A stretch of 36,213 nucleotides of DNA from Bacteroidales bacterium (GTDB lineage: Bacteria > Bacteroidota > Bacteroidia > Bacteroidales > VadinHA17). The position numbers were made by a program, and so were the translations under genes. The DNA lies in contig JALONU010000005.1 in assembly GCA_025454775.1 (NCBI GenBank), positions 1-36,213 on the forward strand. The letters run 5' to 3'. Each line of letters starts with the position of its first letter. Position 1 is the first letter of the stretch. The notes beneath the pieces are model-generated. The model did no database searches, was not told the origin of the DNA, and saw nothing but the letters and a program-made list of their open reading frames with translations. Shown piece after piece: positions 25,888 to 33,998 of the stretch.

Positions 25888-26408
25888 TGACGAACTTCAA
25901 GGAGGGACTGGCAGCGGTAAAAGCCTTTGTTTTTGATATCGACGGAGTACTGTCGCTGCAGACAATAAGCCTCAATATATTCGGGATACCTAACCGGACA
26001 GTTAATCTCCGCGACGGCTATGCCCTTCAGCTTGCGATCAAGAAAGGCTACAGGATAGGCATAATCTCCGGGAGCAACTCAAAGGACTATCTTAAAAGGC
26101 TTAGGATGCTGGGCGTGAATGATATATATCTGAACAGCCGGAAAAAGCGAGATCATTACATTGCATTCAGGGAGAAATACGGGCTGAAAGATCCGGAGAT
26201 TCTTTTCATGGGCGACGACATTCCTGATTTTGAAGTTATGAAAACGGCCGGTGTGCCAGCCTGCCCGTCCGATGCAGACAGTGAAATAAAACAGGCTGCA
26301 CTCTACATCTCCGACAAGAAAGGAGGAGAAGGATGCGTAAGGGATGTGATCGAGCAGGTTCTCAGGCTGCACAATAACTGGATGGATTCAGAAGCTTTCT
26401 CGTGGTAA
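25887..26408 (+). CDS. KdsC-like HAD phosphatase
   Basis: 173-residue HAD-superfamily phosphatase of the C0 (cap-less) KdsC/YrbI type, which releases phosphate from 3-deoxy-D-manno-octulosonate 8-phosphate in lipopolysaccharide synthesis. Motif I is FDIDGVLS (nucleophile Asp and acid Asp, about 15-17), motif II GIISGSNS (about 58-65), motif III Lys in LNSRKKRDHY, and motif IV MGDDIPDFEVM (about 110-120). Motif I ends in Ser-Leu rather than the usual Thr-Asp. KDO-8-phosphate phosphatase is the most likely activity, but no other KDO gene is nearby, so I give no symbol. Confidence 0.85.
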   Translation: MTNFKEGLAAVKAFVFDIDGVLSLQTISLNIFGIPNRTVNLRDGYALQLAIKKGYRIGIISGSNSKDYLKRLRMLGVNDIYLNSRKKRDHYIAFREKYGLKDPEILFMGDDIPDFEVMKTAGVPACPSDADSEIKQAALYISDKKGGEGCVRDVIEQVLRLHNNWMDSEAFSW

Positions 26409-26409
26409 T

Positions 26410-27393
26410 ATGAAGGAATTCCTTGACCTGATAAGGTGGAAAAACCTGCTTATCGTTATGCTTACAATGGTGCTGATGAGGTATTTCGTCATCGCACCGC
26501 TGCTTGGCCTGGTTACCGTTACCATGAACGCAGCTCCCGATTCCGCTGTACCGATGACGCTGCAGCTCCCTCTTACGGACTTCATCCTCCTGATAGCGGC
26601 AACCGTACTGGTGACTGCCGGTGGATATGTGATAAATGACTATTTTGATATAAAGACTGATCTAATCAACAGGGGTAAAGTGATAGTCGGCACAAAGGTA
26701 TCGAGGCAGAGGGCCATGATGTGGCACTCAGTTCTCAACCTGGCCGGGATTGCCATCGGATTCTACATCTCCTCAAGGGCAGGTTATTTCTGGATGGGAA
26801 TGCTCTTTCTCCTTGTGTCAGGGTTGCTCTATTTCTATTCGGCCAGTTACAAAAGGCAATTCCTGATCGGTAACCTTATGGTTTCAGTGCTGACAGCCCT
26901 GGTGCCGCTGCTTGTTCTTTTCTATGAGTGGCCTGCACTGTACAGGTTCTATGCGAGTAATGCAACCTCGGTCCCTGAAATGAAATTCCTTTTCGGGTGG
27001 ATTGGAGGATTTGCACTGTTCGCATTCCTTACAACACTGACACGCGAAATAATAAAGGATATTGAAGATTTTGAAGGTGATACGGCTTATGGACGCAATA
27101 CCGTGCCGGTGGTTATCGGGATCCCGGCATCAAAAATAGTTACTGTATCACTCCTTGCCGGTACCATAGCACTCCTGTATATCGTCTGGTTTTTCTGGGT
27201 ACGCGACTGGCTTACACTCGCTTATCTTTCAGCAGCGATCGCCTTACCGCTGGGTATAGTTATCTGGCGAGTGACAACAGGAGCGGGCAGGAAGAAGATG
27301 CATGCTGCCAGCAGTATCATGAAGATCGCCATGCTTACAGGGATCCTCTATTCCCTCCTGGTAAAAGCAATCATAACCTGGAAACTGCTCTGA
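26410..27393 (+). CDS. UbiA-family prenyltransferase
   Basis: 327-residue integral membrane enzyme with about eight or nine hydrophobic helices. The first Asp-rich motif NDYFDIKTD (about 77-85) and second motif DIEDFEGD (about 217-224) bind the Mg-diphosphate of the prenyl donor. Bacteroidota homologues in this gene cluster are usually annotated geranylgeranylglycerol-phosphate geranylgeranyltransferase, but quinone prenyltransferases (MenA) share the motifs and cannot be excluded. The gene starts 1 nt after the HAD stop and ends 1 nt before maf. Confidence 0.87.
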   Translation: MKEFLDLIRWKNLLIVMLTMVLMRYFVIAPLLGLVTVTMNAAPDSAVPMTLQLPLTDFILLIAATVLVTAGGYVINDYFDIKTDLINRGKVIVGTKVSRQRAMMWHSVLNLAGIAIGFYISSRAGYFWMGMLFLLVSGLLYFYSASYKRQFLIGNLMVSVLTALVPLLVLFYEWPALYRFYASNATSVPEMKFLFGWIGGFALFAFLTTLTREIIKDIEDFEGDTAYGRNTVPVVIGIPASKIVTVSLLAGTIALLYIVWFFWVRDWLTLAYLSAAIALPLGIVIWRVTTGAGRKKMHAASSIMKIAMLTGILYSLLVKAIITWKLL

Positions 27394-27394
27394 A

Positions 27395-27991
27395 ATGCCT
27401 GCAGAACAGCTGAGTAAATACAGGATTATCCTGGCATCCCGGTCGCCGAGAAGGATACAGCTGCTCAGGGACATGGGCATTGATTTCGGGGTTGAGGTCA
27501 GGGACTATGATGAAACTTATCCCCAAAACCTTCAGGGGTCGGAGATTGCAATGTACCTTGCCAGGCACAAGGCGGACAGCTTCAGGAAAGAGATAAGGGA
27601 GAATGAAATAGTGATCACCGCCGACACCATAGTGTGGTGTAATGGTGAGGTGCTTGGGAAGCCTGAGAATGAGGAAGATGCAAGAAGGATGATAAGAATA
27701 CTGGCAGGCAATACCCATGAGGTTATCACCGGGGTGACCCTCCTGACGACCAGCAGGGAGATCAGTTTCACCGATACGACAAAAGTCACTTTTCAGGAGA
27801 TTACGGAAAAGGAAATAAATTACTATATTGAACACTTCAGGCCTTATGATAAGGCAGGCGCCTATGGAATCCAGGAATGGATAGGGATAACTTCCTGCAG
27901 CAGTATTGAAGGATCATATTTCAACGTGGTGGGGCTGCCAGTGCACAGGGTCTATAAGGAGTTAAAGGCATTAACAAAAGAAACACGATAA
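27395..27991 (+). CDS. maf: Maf-family nucleotide pyrophosphatase
   Basis: 198-residue house-cleaning enzyme that hydrolyses dTTP, UTP or modified pyrimidine nucleotides to monophosphates. Family motifs are LASRSPRRIQLLRDMGI (about 12-28), ITADTIVWCNGEVLGKP (about 70-86), DKAGAYGIQEWIG (about 152-164) and the C-terminal GSYFNVVGLPVHRVYKEL. The SRSPRR and ADT residues match the active site of YhdE/Maf. The exact nucleotide preference is not readable. Confidence 0.93.
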   Translation: MPAEQLSKYRIILASRSPRRIQLLRDMGIDFGVEVRDYDETYPQNLQGSEIAMYLARHKADSFRKEIRENEIVITADTIVWCNGEVLGKPENEEDARRMIRILAGNTHEVITGVTLLTTSREISFTDTTKVTFQEITEKEINYYIEHFRPYDKAGAYGIQEWIGITSCSSIEGSYFNVVGLPVHRVYKELKALTKETR

Positions 27992-27994
27992 AAG

Positions 27995-30160
27995 ATGAAG
28001 AAGTTATTTCTTACGACAGCATTAATAATCATAACCCTTATCGCGGCTGCAGCACCCGATGAGGGTATGTGGATACCTATCCTGATAGAGAAGTATAATA
28101 TAAAGCTGATGCAGGAGAAAGGATTTAAACTTACCGCCGAGGATATCTACAGTGTCAACAAAGCATGCATGAAGGACGCTGTTATGTCGTTCGGAGGAGG
28201 CTGCACAGGGGAATTCATCTCTCCCGAAGGACTATTGATAACTAACCACCACTGCGGTTACGGGACCATTCAAAGACTATCCACGCTAGAAAAGGATTAT
28301 CTTACAAACGGCTTCTGGGCGATGTCGCGCGACCAGGAAATAAGAGCACCCGGACTAAGTATCACCATTCTGAAGAGAATGGAGGATGTGACCGGGAAGG
28401 TATTGAACGGTGTGACCGACGACATGAATGCAGAAGCCCGCCAGAAAGTGATAAACACCAACTCCGAACAGATCAGGAGAAGCGCTGTGGAAGGAACTCA
28501 TTACACGGCCCGGATCAGCCCCTTCTTCATGGGCAACCAGTACTTCCTGATGGTTTACGAAAGCTTCAATGATGTTCGTTTCGTTGGAGCTCCCCCGTCG
28601 GCAATTGGAAAATTCGGGGGGGAGACAGACAACTGGGTGTGGCCCAGGCATACAGGCGACTTCTCGCTGTGGAGGGTTTATGCAAATAAGGAAAACAAGC
28701 CTGCAGCATATTCCGCGGAAAATGTTCCCTATAAGCCCCTTTATCATTTCCCTATTTCGCTGAAGGGCGTGAAGGAAGGCGATTTTACAATGGTGTTCGG
28801 ATACCCGGGTTCAACCAGCCAGTATGTTCCGTCATATTATATCGATATGATGAAGAATTACATCAATCCAAAAAGGATTGAAATTCAGACCGAGAAGATT
28901 GATATAATGGAAGCTGCCATGAATACCGATCCGCTGATAAGGCTTCAGTATTCTGCAAAGAAATCAGGCATAGCCAACGGATGGAAGAAATCAATCGGGG
29001 AGATACAGGGCCTTGAAAGGATGAATACGATAGCCAAAAAACAAGAGTACGAGAAGCGTCTTACAGACTGGATAAATGCTGACGCTGCCAGAAAGGTAAA
29101 ATACGGGCATCTGCTTCCAGCATACGAAAAACTCTATTCACAGATGAAGGATTACCAGCTTGTGAACAGCCTGACGAGCGATGCATTCTTCAGCAGCGGA
29201 GCCGAAGCTGTCGGGTTTGCCAGGAACATGATGAGCCTCGCAGGCCTGTACGAAAAGGAACCCGACCAGGCCAGGATCAGCGTTATTAAGACCGAGCTGG
29301 TTGCTTCGGCAGCAGGTTTCTTCAAAAACTATAATGCTGCAACCGACAAAAAGCTTTTTGTGGCGGTAATGAAACACTACGGCGACAAACTGGCTCCTGA
29401 ATGGCAGGCACCTGAGTACATTGCGATCCGGAATTCCTGCAAGGGTGATTTTCAGGCACTTGCCGACAAGCTCTATCCGGTGTCAATCTTCACCGATGAA
29501 GCAAGATTCACCACATTTGTGAATTCATTCACCTTAGGCAGCCTGAAGAAACTGGAGAAGGATCCATTGTACAGGCTTGCCAGGGGTGCCAGTAATTTGA
29601 TCAACGACAAGGTGAGGGGAGAGCTGAACCGGATCTCTGGAGAGATACAGAACCTACATCCGCTGTATATGACCGCACAGATGGAATTTGAAAAGGACCG
29701 TGTCTTTTATCCCGATGCAAATTCAACGCTACGTGTAGCATATGGGGAAATAAGCGGGTATTATTCAAAGGATGCCGTTTATTTCAGGCATTACACAACA
29801 CTTAAGGGCATTATTGAAAAAGATAATCCCGAGATATTCGATTATGATGTTCCTGATAAGCTTAAACAGCTTTATGCTTCAAAGGATTACGGACGCTATG
29901 TTCAGGACGGCGAAGTACCTGTTTGCTTTATTGCAAACAACCATACCACAGGAGGCAATTCTGGATCACCGGTTATCAATGCTGATGGGCATCTGATAGG
30001 AATTAATTTCGACAGGGCCTGGGAAGGCGTGGCAAGCGACATGGCGTTCAATCCCGAACAGAGCCGGAATATAAGCCTCGACATGAGGTATGCCCTGTTC
30101 ATCATCGACAAATTTGCCGGTGCAGGATATTTGCTGAATGAAATGACAATAATTGAGTAA
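27995..30160 (+). CDS. S46 dipeptidyl-peptidase, DPP11-type
   Basis: 721-residue secreted serine peptidase (signal peptide about 1-20) that removes dipeptides from oligopeptides in the periplasm. The chymotrypsin-like double barrel is interrupted by a helical domain. The triad is readable: His86 in LITNHHCGYG, Asp222 in RHTGDFSLWR, Ser656 in TTGGNSGSPV. Arg674 in NFDRAWEG is at the position equivalent to Arg673 of Porphyromonas DPP11 (Gly673 in DPP7), predicting preference for Asp/Glu at P1. Residues are offset by one from the Porphyromonas numbering at both Ser and Arg, which supports the alignment. Last gene of the 24697-30160 operon, 3 nt after maf. It suits an asaccharolytic, peptide-using lifestyle. 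Confidence 0.9.
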   Translation: MKKLFLTTALIIITLIAAAAPDEGMWIPILIEKYNIKLMQEKGFKLTAEDIYSVNKACMKDAVMSFGGGCTGEFISPEGLLITNHHCGYGTIQRLSTLEKDYLTNGFWAMSRDQEIRAPGLSITILKRMEDVTGKVLNGVTDDMNAEARQKVINTNSEQIRRSAVEGTHYTARISPFFMGNQYFLMVYESFNDVRFVGAPPSAIGKFGGETDNWVWPRHTGDFSLWRVYANKENKPAAYSAENVPYKPLYHFPISLKGVKEGDFTMVFGYPGSTSQYVPSYYIDMMKNYINPKRIEIQTEKIDIMEAAMNTDPLIRLQYSAKKSGIANGWKKSIGEIQGLERMNTIAKKQEYEKRLTDWINADAARKVKYGHLLPAYEKLYSQMKDYQLVNSLTSDAFFSSGAEAVGFARNMMSLAGLYEKEPDQARISVIKTELVASAAGFFKNYNAATDKKLFVAVMKHYGDKLAPEWQAPEYIAIRNSCKGDFQALADKLYPVSIFTDEARFTTFVNSFTLGSLKKLEKDPLYRLARGASNLINDKVRGELNRISGEIQNLHPLYMTAQMEFEKDRVFYPDANSTLRVAYGEISGYYSKDAVYFRHYTTLKGIIEKDNPEIFDYDVPDKLKQLYASKDYGRYVQDGEVPVCFIANNHTTGGNSGSPVINADGHLIGINFDRAWEGVASDMAFNPEQSRNISLDMRYALFIIDKFAGAGYLLNEMTIIE

Positions 30161-30185
30161 CCCCCTTTAACCCCTTCTCCGGCTC

Positions 30186-30307
30186 GCACGGACTCACCCC
30201 CTTTATCCCCCTCTCTTCTGAAGAATAGAGGGGGGATGGACTAGCATACAGTTAGTTACTACCCCCTCTTTGCTTTGCAGAGAGGGGGGCAGGGGGGTGA
30301 GTGCGTG
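30186..30307. repeat. Composite palindromic repeat, copy B
   Basis: 122-bp element with the same plan as 1618-1741: ends cgcacggactcaccccc and, reversed, cacgcactcaccccc; inner hairpins ccccctct (30207-30214)/agaggggg (30227-30234) and ccccctctttgc (30262-30273)/gcagagaggggg (30277-30288). It lies between convergent genes, 25 bp after the S46 stop and 2 bp from the stop codon of the secreted protein on the minus strand, and could act as a bidirectional terminator. Confidence 0.92.
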
Positions 30308-30309
30308 TA

Positions 30310-30705
30310 TCAGAATCTTATCTTATTTTCAGCTTCACCTGTGGCTTTTTCTATATATAGATCCTTCCGGGTTTCGAAGGCTGCTGCAAGAAATACTACC
30401 GAGTCCTGTTCAACAAACCTGCTGTAGACATTAACCGGAAACTCTGTAACATCCTTCAGGATTGCTCCGAAGATTGTCATTTCACCGTTTTCAGTCACAA
30501 CCTTCGATTTTGTCCCTGACTGGAGGGTCTTGATCCACGCATCGAGAGTCTTTTCGTAAATCACCTCGGGAATAACTACCGAGATTGCAGGAAGCAGACT
30601 GTTGCCGATCTGCAGGCTGTCTTCCATGCATACAATAGGTTTTTGTGCACTTATCCATATTGAGGAAAAGAGCAAAAGCAACACTAATGAAGATTTTAGT
30701 CTCAC
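30310..30705 (-). CDS. Hypothetical secreted protein, possibly C-terminally truncated
   Basis: 131 residues from GTG 30705 on the minus strand, with a signal peptide (LKSSLVLLLLFSSIWISAQ, about 3-21). The mature part (DSLQIGNSLLPAISVVIPEV, VNVYSRFVEQDSVVFLAAAF) is not a family I recognise; an envelope protein is likely. The stop codon at 30310-30312 lies 2 bp from the palindromic repeat, so the element could have removed or replaced the original C-terminus. A TAAATTTG box (30738-30745) lies upstream. The signal peptide and coherent codon pattern support a real gene. Confidence 0.65.
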   Translation of the reverse strand: MRLKSSLVLLLLFSSIWISAQKPIVCMEDSLQIGNSLLPAISVVIPEVIYEKTLDAWIKTLQSGTKSKVVTENGEMTIFGAILKDVTEFPVNVYSRFVEQDSVVFLAAAFETRKDLYIEKATGEAENKIRF

Positions 30706-30737
30706 GGCTGATCAGTTGTTGTAATGTGGTTGTTTTT

Positions 30738-30745
30738 CAAATTTA
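30738..30745 (-). promoter_or_regulatory. -7 box for the minus-strand secreted protein
   Basis: On the minus strand TAAATTTG matches TAnnTTTG exactly, 33 nt upstream of the GTG start. A -33 TTG at ideal spacing is not clear. Confidence 0.45.
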
Positions 30746-30897
30746 CAAAAAAAGAATTGCAAGGTTGTTTTAAGAGTCGGAATATCTTATAGAACAGGGC
30801 CCGGATTCCGTGCAAATAATACAACGCTGGTTTTGAAGCAGGTTGACCTAATACCTGAAAATTTTCTTAACTTTCAGCTCACATTATGTTGCATAAA

Positions 30898-32022
30898 ATG
30901 AAAATAGTTGCCGACGATAAGATCCCATTCCTAAAAGGCATTCTCGAACAATGGGCTGATGTGACCTATCTGCCGGGGGATAAAATAAGCAGGAAGCTTA
31001 TTGCTGATGCAGACGCTCTGCTTACCAGGACAAGGACCAAATGTACGGAAGAGCTTCTGGCAGGCACAAGTGTCAGGTTCATTGGCACAGCCACCATCGG
31101 CTTCGACCACATAGACACGCAGTATTGCGAAAAGCAGGGTATAACCTGGACCAACGCTCCCGGATGTAATTCCTCATCAGTCCAGCAATATATAGCCGCC
31201 GCACTCCTGAAGATGTCAGCCGAGTTCAGGCAACCCCTGAGAGGGAGAGTCCTTGGTATTATTGGTGTCGGCAATGTCGGATCGAAAGTACAGAAGCTGG
31301 CTTCCCTGATGGGAATGGAGGTCCTTCTTAACGACCCGCCGCGGGAGAGGCGGGAAGGCGGCCGGAACTTTGTCACTCTCCTTGAAGTACTGGAAAAATC
31401 GGACATCCTGACCCTCCATGTGCCCCTGAATATTGTCGGGGAAGACAGCACATGGCACCTGGTAAATGAAAAAACGCTGAAAAAAGTGAAGAAAGGTGCA
31501 TGGCTTGTCAACACATCGAGGGGAGAGGTTGCAGATACGGCAGCCATTAAAAAGGCACTCTTGTCAGGAAGGATAGGAGGAGCAATACTTGATGTGTGGG
31601 AACATGAACCTGACATAGATCTGGATCTTATGTCACGGACCTTCCTGGCCACACCGCATATAGCAGGGTATTCGACCGACGGCAAGGCAAACGGTACCTC
31701 AATGGTCGTAAATGCCCTGTGCAGGCATTTCAATATTCCCCTTAATAATTGGTATCCTGAAGATGTTCCTGTACCAGATCATCCCATGATCCCGCTGGAC
31801 GGCATCGGAAAGAGTGAAGAAGATATTCTGCGCGAGGCCGTCAGTCATACCTATAATATCGACGAGGATAATATGAGCCTGCGTTTTTCTCCTTCTGATT
31901 TTGAGAAGCTGAGAGGAGAATACAGACTCAGGAGGGAATTTCCTGCATATTCGGTTGCCCTGAACGGCGGTACCAAAAGGGTGAGGAAGATGCTTGAGGG
32001 ACTTGGATTTAAAGTAGTCTGA
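30898..32022 (+). CDS. pdxB: Erythronate-4-phosphate dehydrogenase PdxB
   Basis: 374-residue NAD-dependent D-2-hydroxyacid dehydrogenase that oxidises 4-phospho-D-erythronate in the DXP-independent branch of pyridoxal phosphate synthesis. ATG 30898 gives MKIVADDKIPFLKG, the canonical PdxB start; ATG 30886 would add four residues. Motifs are TRTRTKCTEE, GTATIGFDHIDTQYCE, APGCNSSSVQQYIAAA, the NAD motif GIIGVGNVGSKVQKLA (about 118-133), NTSRGEVAD, the catalytic HIAGYSTDGKANGT, and the PdxB-specific C-terminal domain ending KMLEGLGFKVV. It is followed 2 nt later by the TIM-barrel protein. Confidence 0.95.
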   Translation: MKIVADDKIPFLKGILEQWADVTYLPGDKISRKLIADADALLTRTRTKCTEELLAGTSVRFIGTATIGFDHIDTQYCEKQGITWTNAPGCNSSSVQQYIAAALLKMSAEFRQPLRGRVLGIIGVGNVGSKVQKLASLMGMEVLLNDPPRERREGGRNFVTLLEVLEKSDILTLHVPLNIVGEDSTWHLVNEKTLKKVKKGAWLVNTSRGEVADTAAIKKALLSGRIGGAILDVWEHEPDIDLDLMSRTFLATPHIAGYSTDGKANGTSMVVNALCRHFNIPLNNWYPEDVPVPDHPMIPLDGIGKSEEDILREAVSHTYNIDEDNMSLRFSPSDFEKLRGEYRLRREFPAYSVALNGGTKRVRKMLEGLGFKVV

Positions 32023-32024
32023 CT

Positions 32025-32945
32025 ATGGAACGAAAAAACCTAAACAGGAGAGACTTCGCATTAAGATCAATGCTTGCAGGAACGGGCATGGCTTTTTTGC
32101 CGTCAGCCGGTATGGAAACCGTCACAAATAAACAAGTATCTGATGTCAGAAAATCGGAGAACCTTAAGATCAGCCTTAACGCATATTCCTTCAACACACC
32201 TCTCAGAGACGGCAAGATGACGCTTGACGATCTGCTTGATTACTGTGCTAAGGAGGGATTCGAAGGGCTTGATATTACCGGTTATTATTTCCCCGGCTAC
32301 CCGGCTGTTCCCTCTGATGAAACTATTTACCATATCAGGCGGAAAGCCTTCAGGCTGGGGATCGACCTGGGATGCACGGGTGTGAGGAACGACTTCACAT
32401 GGTCCGATCCGGCGAAGAGGGCGGAAGAGAAGAAGCTTGTAAAGGAGTGGATTATTGCAGCTCATAAGCTCGGGGCACCCGGCCTGAGGATATTCAGCGG
32501 GAACCTGTCGAAGGAGAATTATTCGTGGGATGAAAAAGCAAAATGGATCGCTGCCGATATCCGTGAGTGCGCCGATTTTGCGGGTGATCATGGCGTTATG
32601 CTCGCGCTACAGAATCATAATGATTTCCTGAAGACAGCTGAAGAGACTGAAAAACTGCTTACTCTGATAAATCATGAGTGGGTCGGATTAATGCTCGACA
32701 TCGGAAGCTACCACACTGCCGATCCCTATAAGGATATAGCCGCAAACTCAAAATACGCCATAACCTGGCAGATCAAGGAGAAAGTGTTCTTCAACGAAAA
32801 CCAGGTTGACACTGACTTTACCAGGGTCCTGGACATTGTCAGGAAATGTGGTTTCAGGGGCTACCTGCCGCTGGAAACCCTGGGAACGGGAGATCCGTAT
32901 GTTAAGGTCAGAGACCTTTTGGCTAAGGTCAGGGCAGTTTTATAA
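32025..32945 (+). CDS. Tat-exported sugar phosphate isomerase/epimerase-like protein
   Basis: 306-residue TIM-barrel protein of the xylose isomerase-like/AP endonuclease 2 superfamily. A twin-arginine signal is seen at the N-terminus (NRRDFALRSMLAGTGMAFLP, about 7-26), so the folded enzyme is exported to the periplasm. Metal-site candidates on the barrel are Glu/His/Asp in EGLDITGYYFPGYP, LALQNHNDFL (about 193-202), LMLDIGSYHTADP (about 224-236) and the terminal YLPLETLGTGDP. The substrate is unknown; periplasmic homologues often act on sugars. The pairing with pdxB may be only transcriptional. Its stop overlaps the end of the convergent ferredoxin-like gene by a few bases. Confidence 0.85.
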   Translation: MERKNLNRRDFALRSMLAGTGMAFLPSAGMETVTNKQVSDVRKSENLKISLNAYSFNTPLRDGKMTLDDLLDYCAKEGFEGLDITGYYFPGYPAVPSDETIYHIRRKAFRLGIDLGCTGVRNDFTWSDPAKRAEEKKLVKEWIIAAHKLGAPGLRIFSGNLSKENYSWDEKAKWIAADIRECADFAGDHGVMLALQNHNDFLKTAEETEKLLTLINHEWVGLMLDIGSYHTADPYKDIAANSKYAITWQIKEKVFFNENQVDTDFTRVLDIVRKCGFRGYLPLETLGTGDPYVKVRDLLAKVRAVL

Positions 32946-33863
32946 CCATTCCTCTTTCAGGATATCTCCTGAAAGACTGACGATCAACTGCTTGACAGGT
33001 ACTTTCCTGGATGCCCTCGACAAGGCTGATCTGACCATCTGAAGCAATCCGCCGCAACAGGGCACCTCCATCATCATCACGGTTATCGTATTTACCCTGG
33101 CGATTTCGATCATGGCAGTAAGCTTTTCAACATAGACATCGAGACCGCTGTCGAGCTTGGGACATGCTATGGCCAGAGACCTGCCCCGGAGGTATTTGCT
33201 ATGAAAATTCCCCATTGAAAATGCCACACAGTCGGCTGCAATCAGCAGGTCGGACTCTCTTATATAGGGGGCATTTGGATTGAGGAGGTGCAGCTGGACC
33301 GGCCACTGCCTGAGTTCCGAAGGCTGATCTGCCGATGCCTGATCTGCACTCTTGCCACCCGGCCTGTCGATCACCATTGCCCTTGATCCCGGACAACCAC
33401 CTGACTCAGAGTGGGTGTGAGGGTGAGAGTGAGACCGGGAATGATTGTGGGAGTGAGGATCGGAAGGTGAATTGGGGTGATTATGGACTACCGTGAAGAC
33501 ATCGTCGGGATCAAAGCCAAGCTCTGCCCTGTGTTTCCTGAGGTAATCCACTCCTTCCCTGAGAAAATCCTTTTCGCCGTGATCCTTAAGGTGTTTCAGA
33601 TGTGCAATAACTGTGTTATGTCCTTTGCCAACCATCTGTTCCATCACTTTTGTTTCGTTATACGGTTCTGCTTCCCTTTTCTCGATCGAAATTGCTCCTT
33701 CAGGACAGTGACCTATACAGGCACCCAGCCCGTCGCACATCAGTTCACTGACAAGCCTTACCTTGCCGTCGATGACCTGAAGGGCTCCCTCGTGGCAATT
33801 CGGAACACACAGTCCGCAGCCGTTGCATAGTTCTTCATCAATCTTCAGTATATCTCTTTTCAT
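32940..33863 (-). CDS. 4Fe-4S ferredoxin-domain protein with His-rich linker
   Basis: 307-residue cytoplasmic protein from ATG 33863. The N-terminal dicluster ferredoxin-like domain (1-60) has a full first set (Cys13, 16, 19, 23 in CNGCGLCVPNC), but the second (CDGLGACIGHCPEG: Cys43, 49, 53) has Leu46 where the fourth cysteine would be, a pattern known in relatives. Residues 127-151 hold nine histidines, mostly HxH. The C-terminal domain (about 183-307) includes LLIAADCVAFSMGNF, LAIACPKLD and MEVPCCGGLLQMV, suggesting further metal or cluster ligands. Relatives are often annotated 4Fe-4S binding proteins near hybrid cluster protein genes. It is divergent from the Crp/Fnr gene across one operator, implying redox or nitrosative-stress control. 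Confidence 0.87.
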   Translation of the reverse strand: MKRDILKIDEELCNGCGLCVPNCHEGALQVIDGKVRLVSELMCDGLGACIGHCPEGAISIEKREAEPYNETKVMEQMVGKGHNTVIAHLKHLKDHGEKDFLREGVDYLRKHRAELGFDPDDVFTVVHNHPNSPSDPHSHNHSRSHSHPHTHSESGGCPGSRAMVIDRPGGKSADQASADQPSELRQWPVQLHLLNPNAPYIRESDLLIAADCVAFSMGNFHSKYLRGRSLAIACPKLDSGLDVYVEKLTAMIEIARVNTITVMMMEVPCCGGLLQMVRSALSRASRKVPVKQLIVSLSGDILKEEWL

Positions 33864-33890
33864 TACAGTATCCTTATTTGATTATCGCTG

Positions 33891-33898
33891 CAAAGATC
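33891..33898 (-). promoter_or_regulatory. -7 box of the ferredoxin-like gene
   Basis: On the minus strand GATCTTTG (one mismatch to TAnnTTTG at each of the first positions considered together). It puts the start of transcription near 33885, with the palindrome centre about 42 bp upstream. Confidence 0.45.
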
Positions 33899-33918
33899 AA
33901 TTTTCAAAAGGAGGTAAA

Positions 33919-33936
33919 TTGTAACAAATGTTACAA
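33919..33936. promoter_or_regulatory. Perfect 18-bp palindrome, putative Crp/Fnr-family operator
   Basis: ttgtaaca-aa-tgttacaa: two perfect 8-base arms around 2 bases, lying between the divergent ferredoxin-like and Crp/Fnr genes. Size and symmetry suit a dimeric Crp/Fnr-family regulator such as HcpR. Its centre is about 42 bp from the predicted minus-strand start and about 59 bp from the plus-strand start. Confidence 0.78.
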
Positions 33937-33972
33937 AATCAGGAAAAAATCGACGTATATTTTTTATTGATG

Positions 33973-33980
33973 TATCTTTA
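33973..33980 (+). promoter_or_regulatory. -7 box of the Crp/Fnr gene
   Basis: TATCTTTA differs from TAnnTTTG only at the last base and lies 18 nt before ATG 33999. No -33 TTTG is present at the usual distance, as expected for an activator-dependent promoter. Confidence 0.5.
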
Positions 33981-33998
33981 TCAATAGAAACAATAAGA

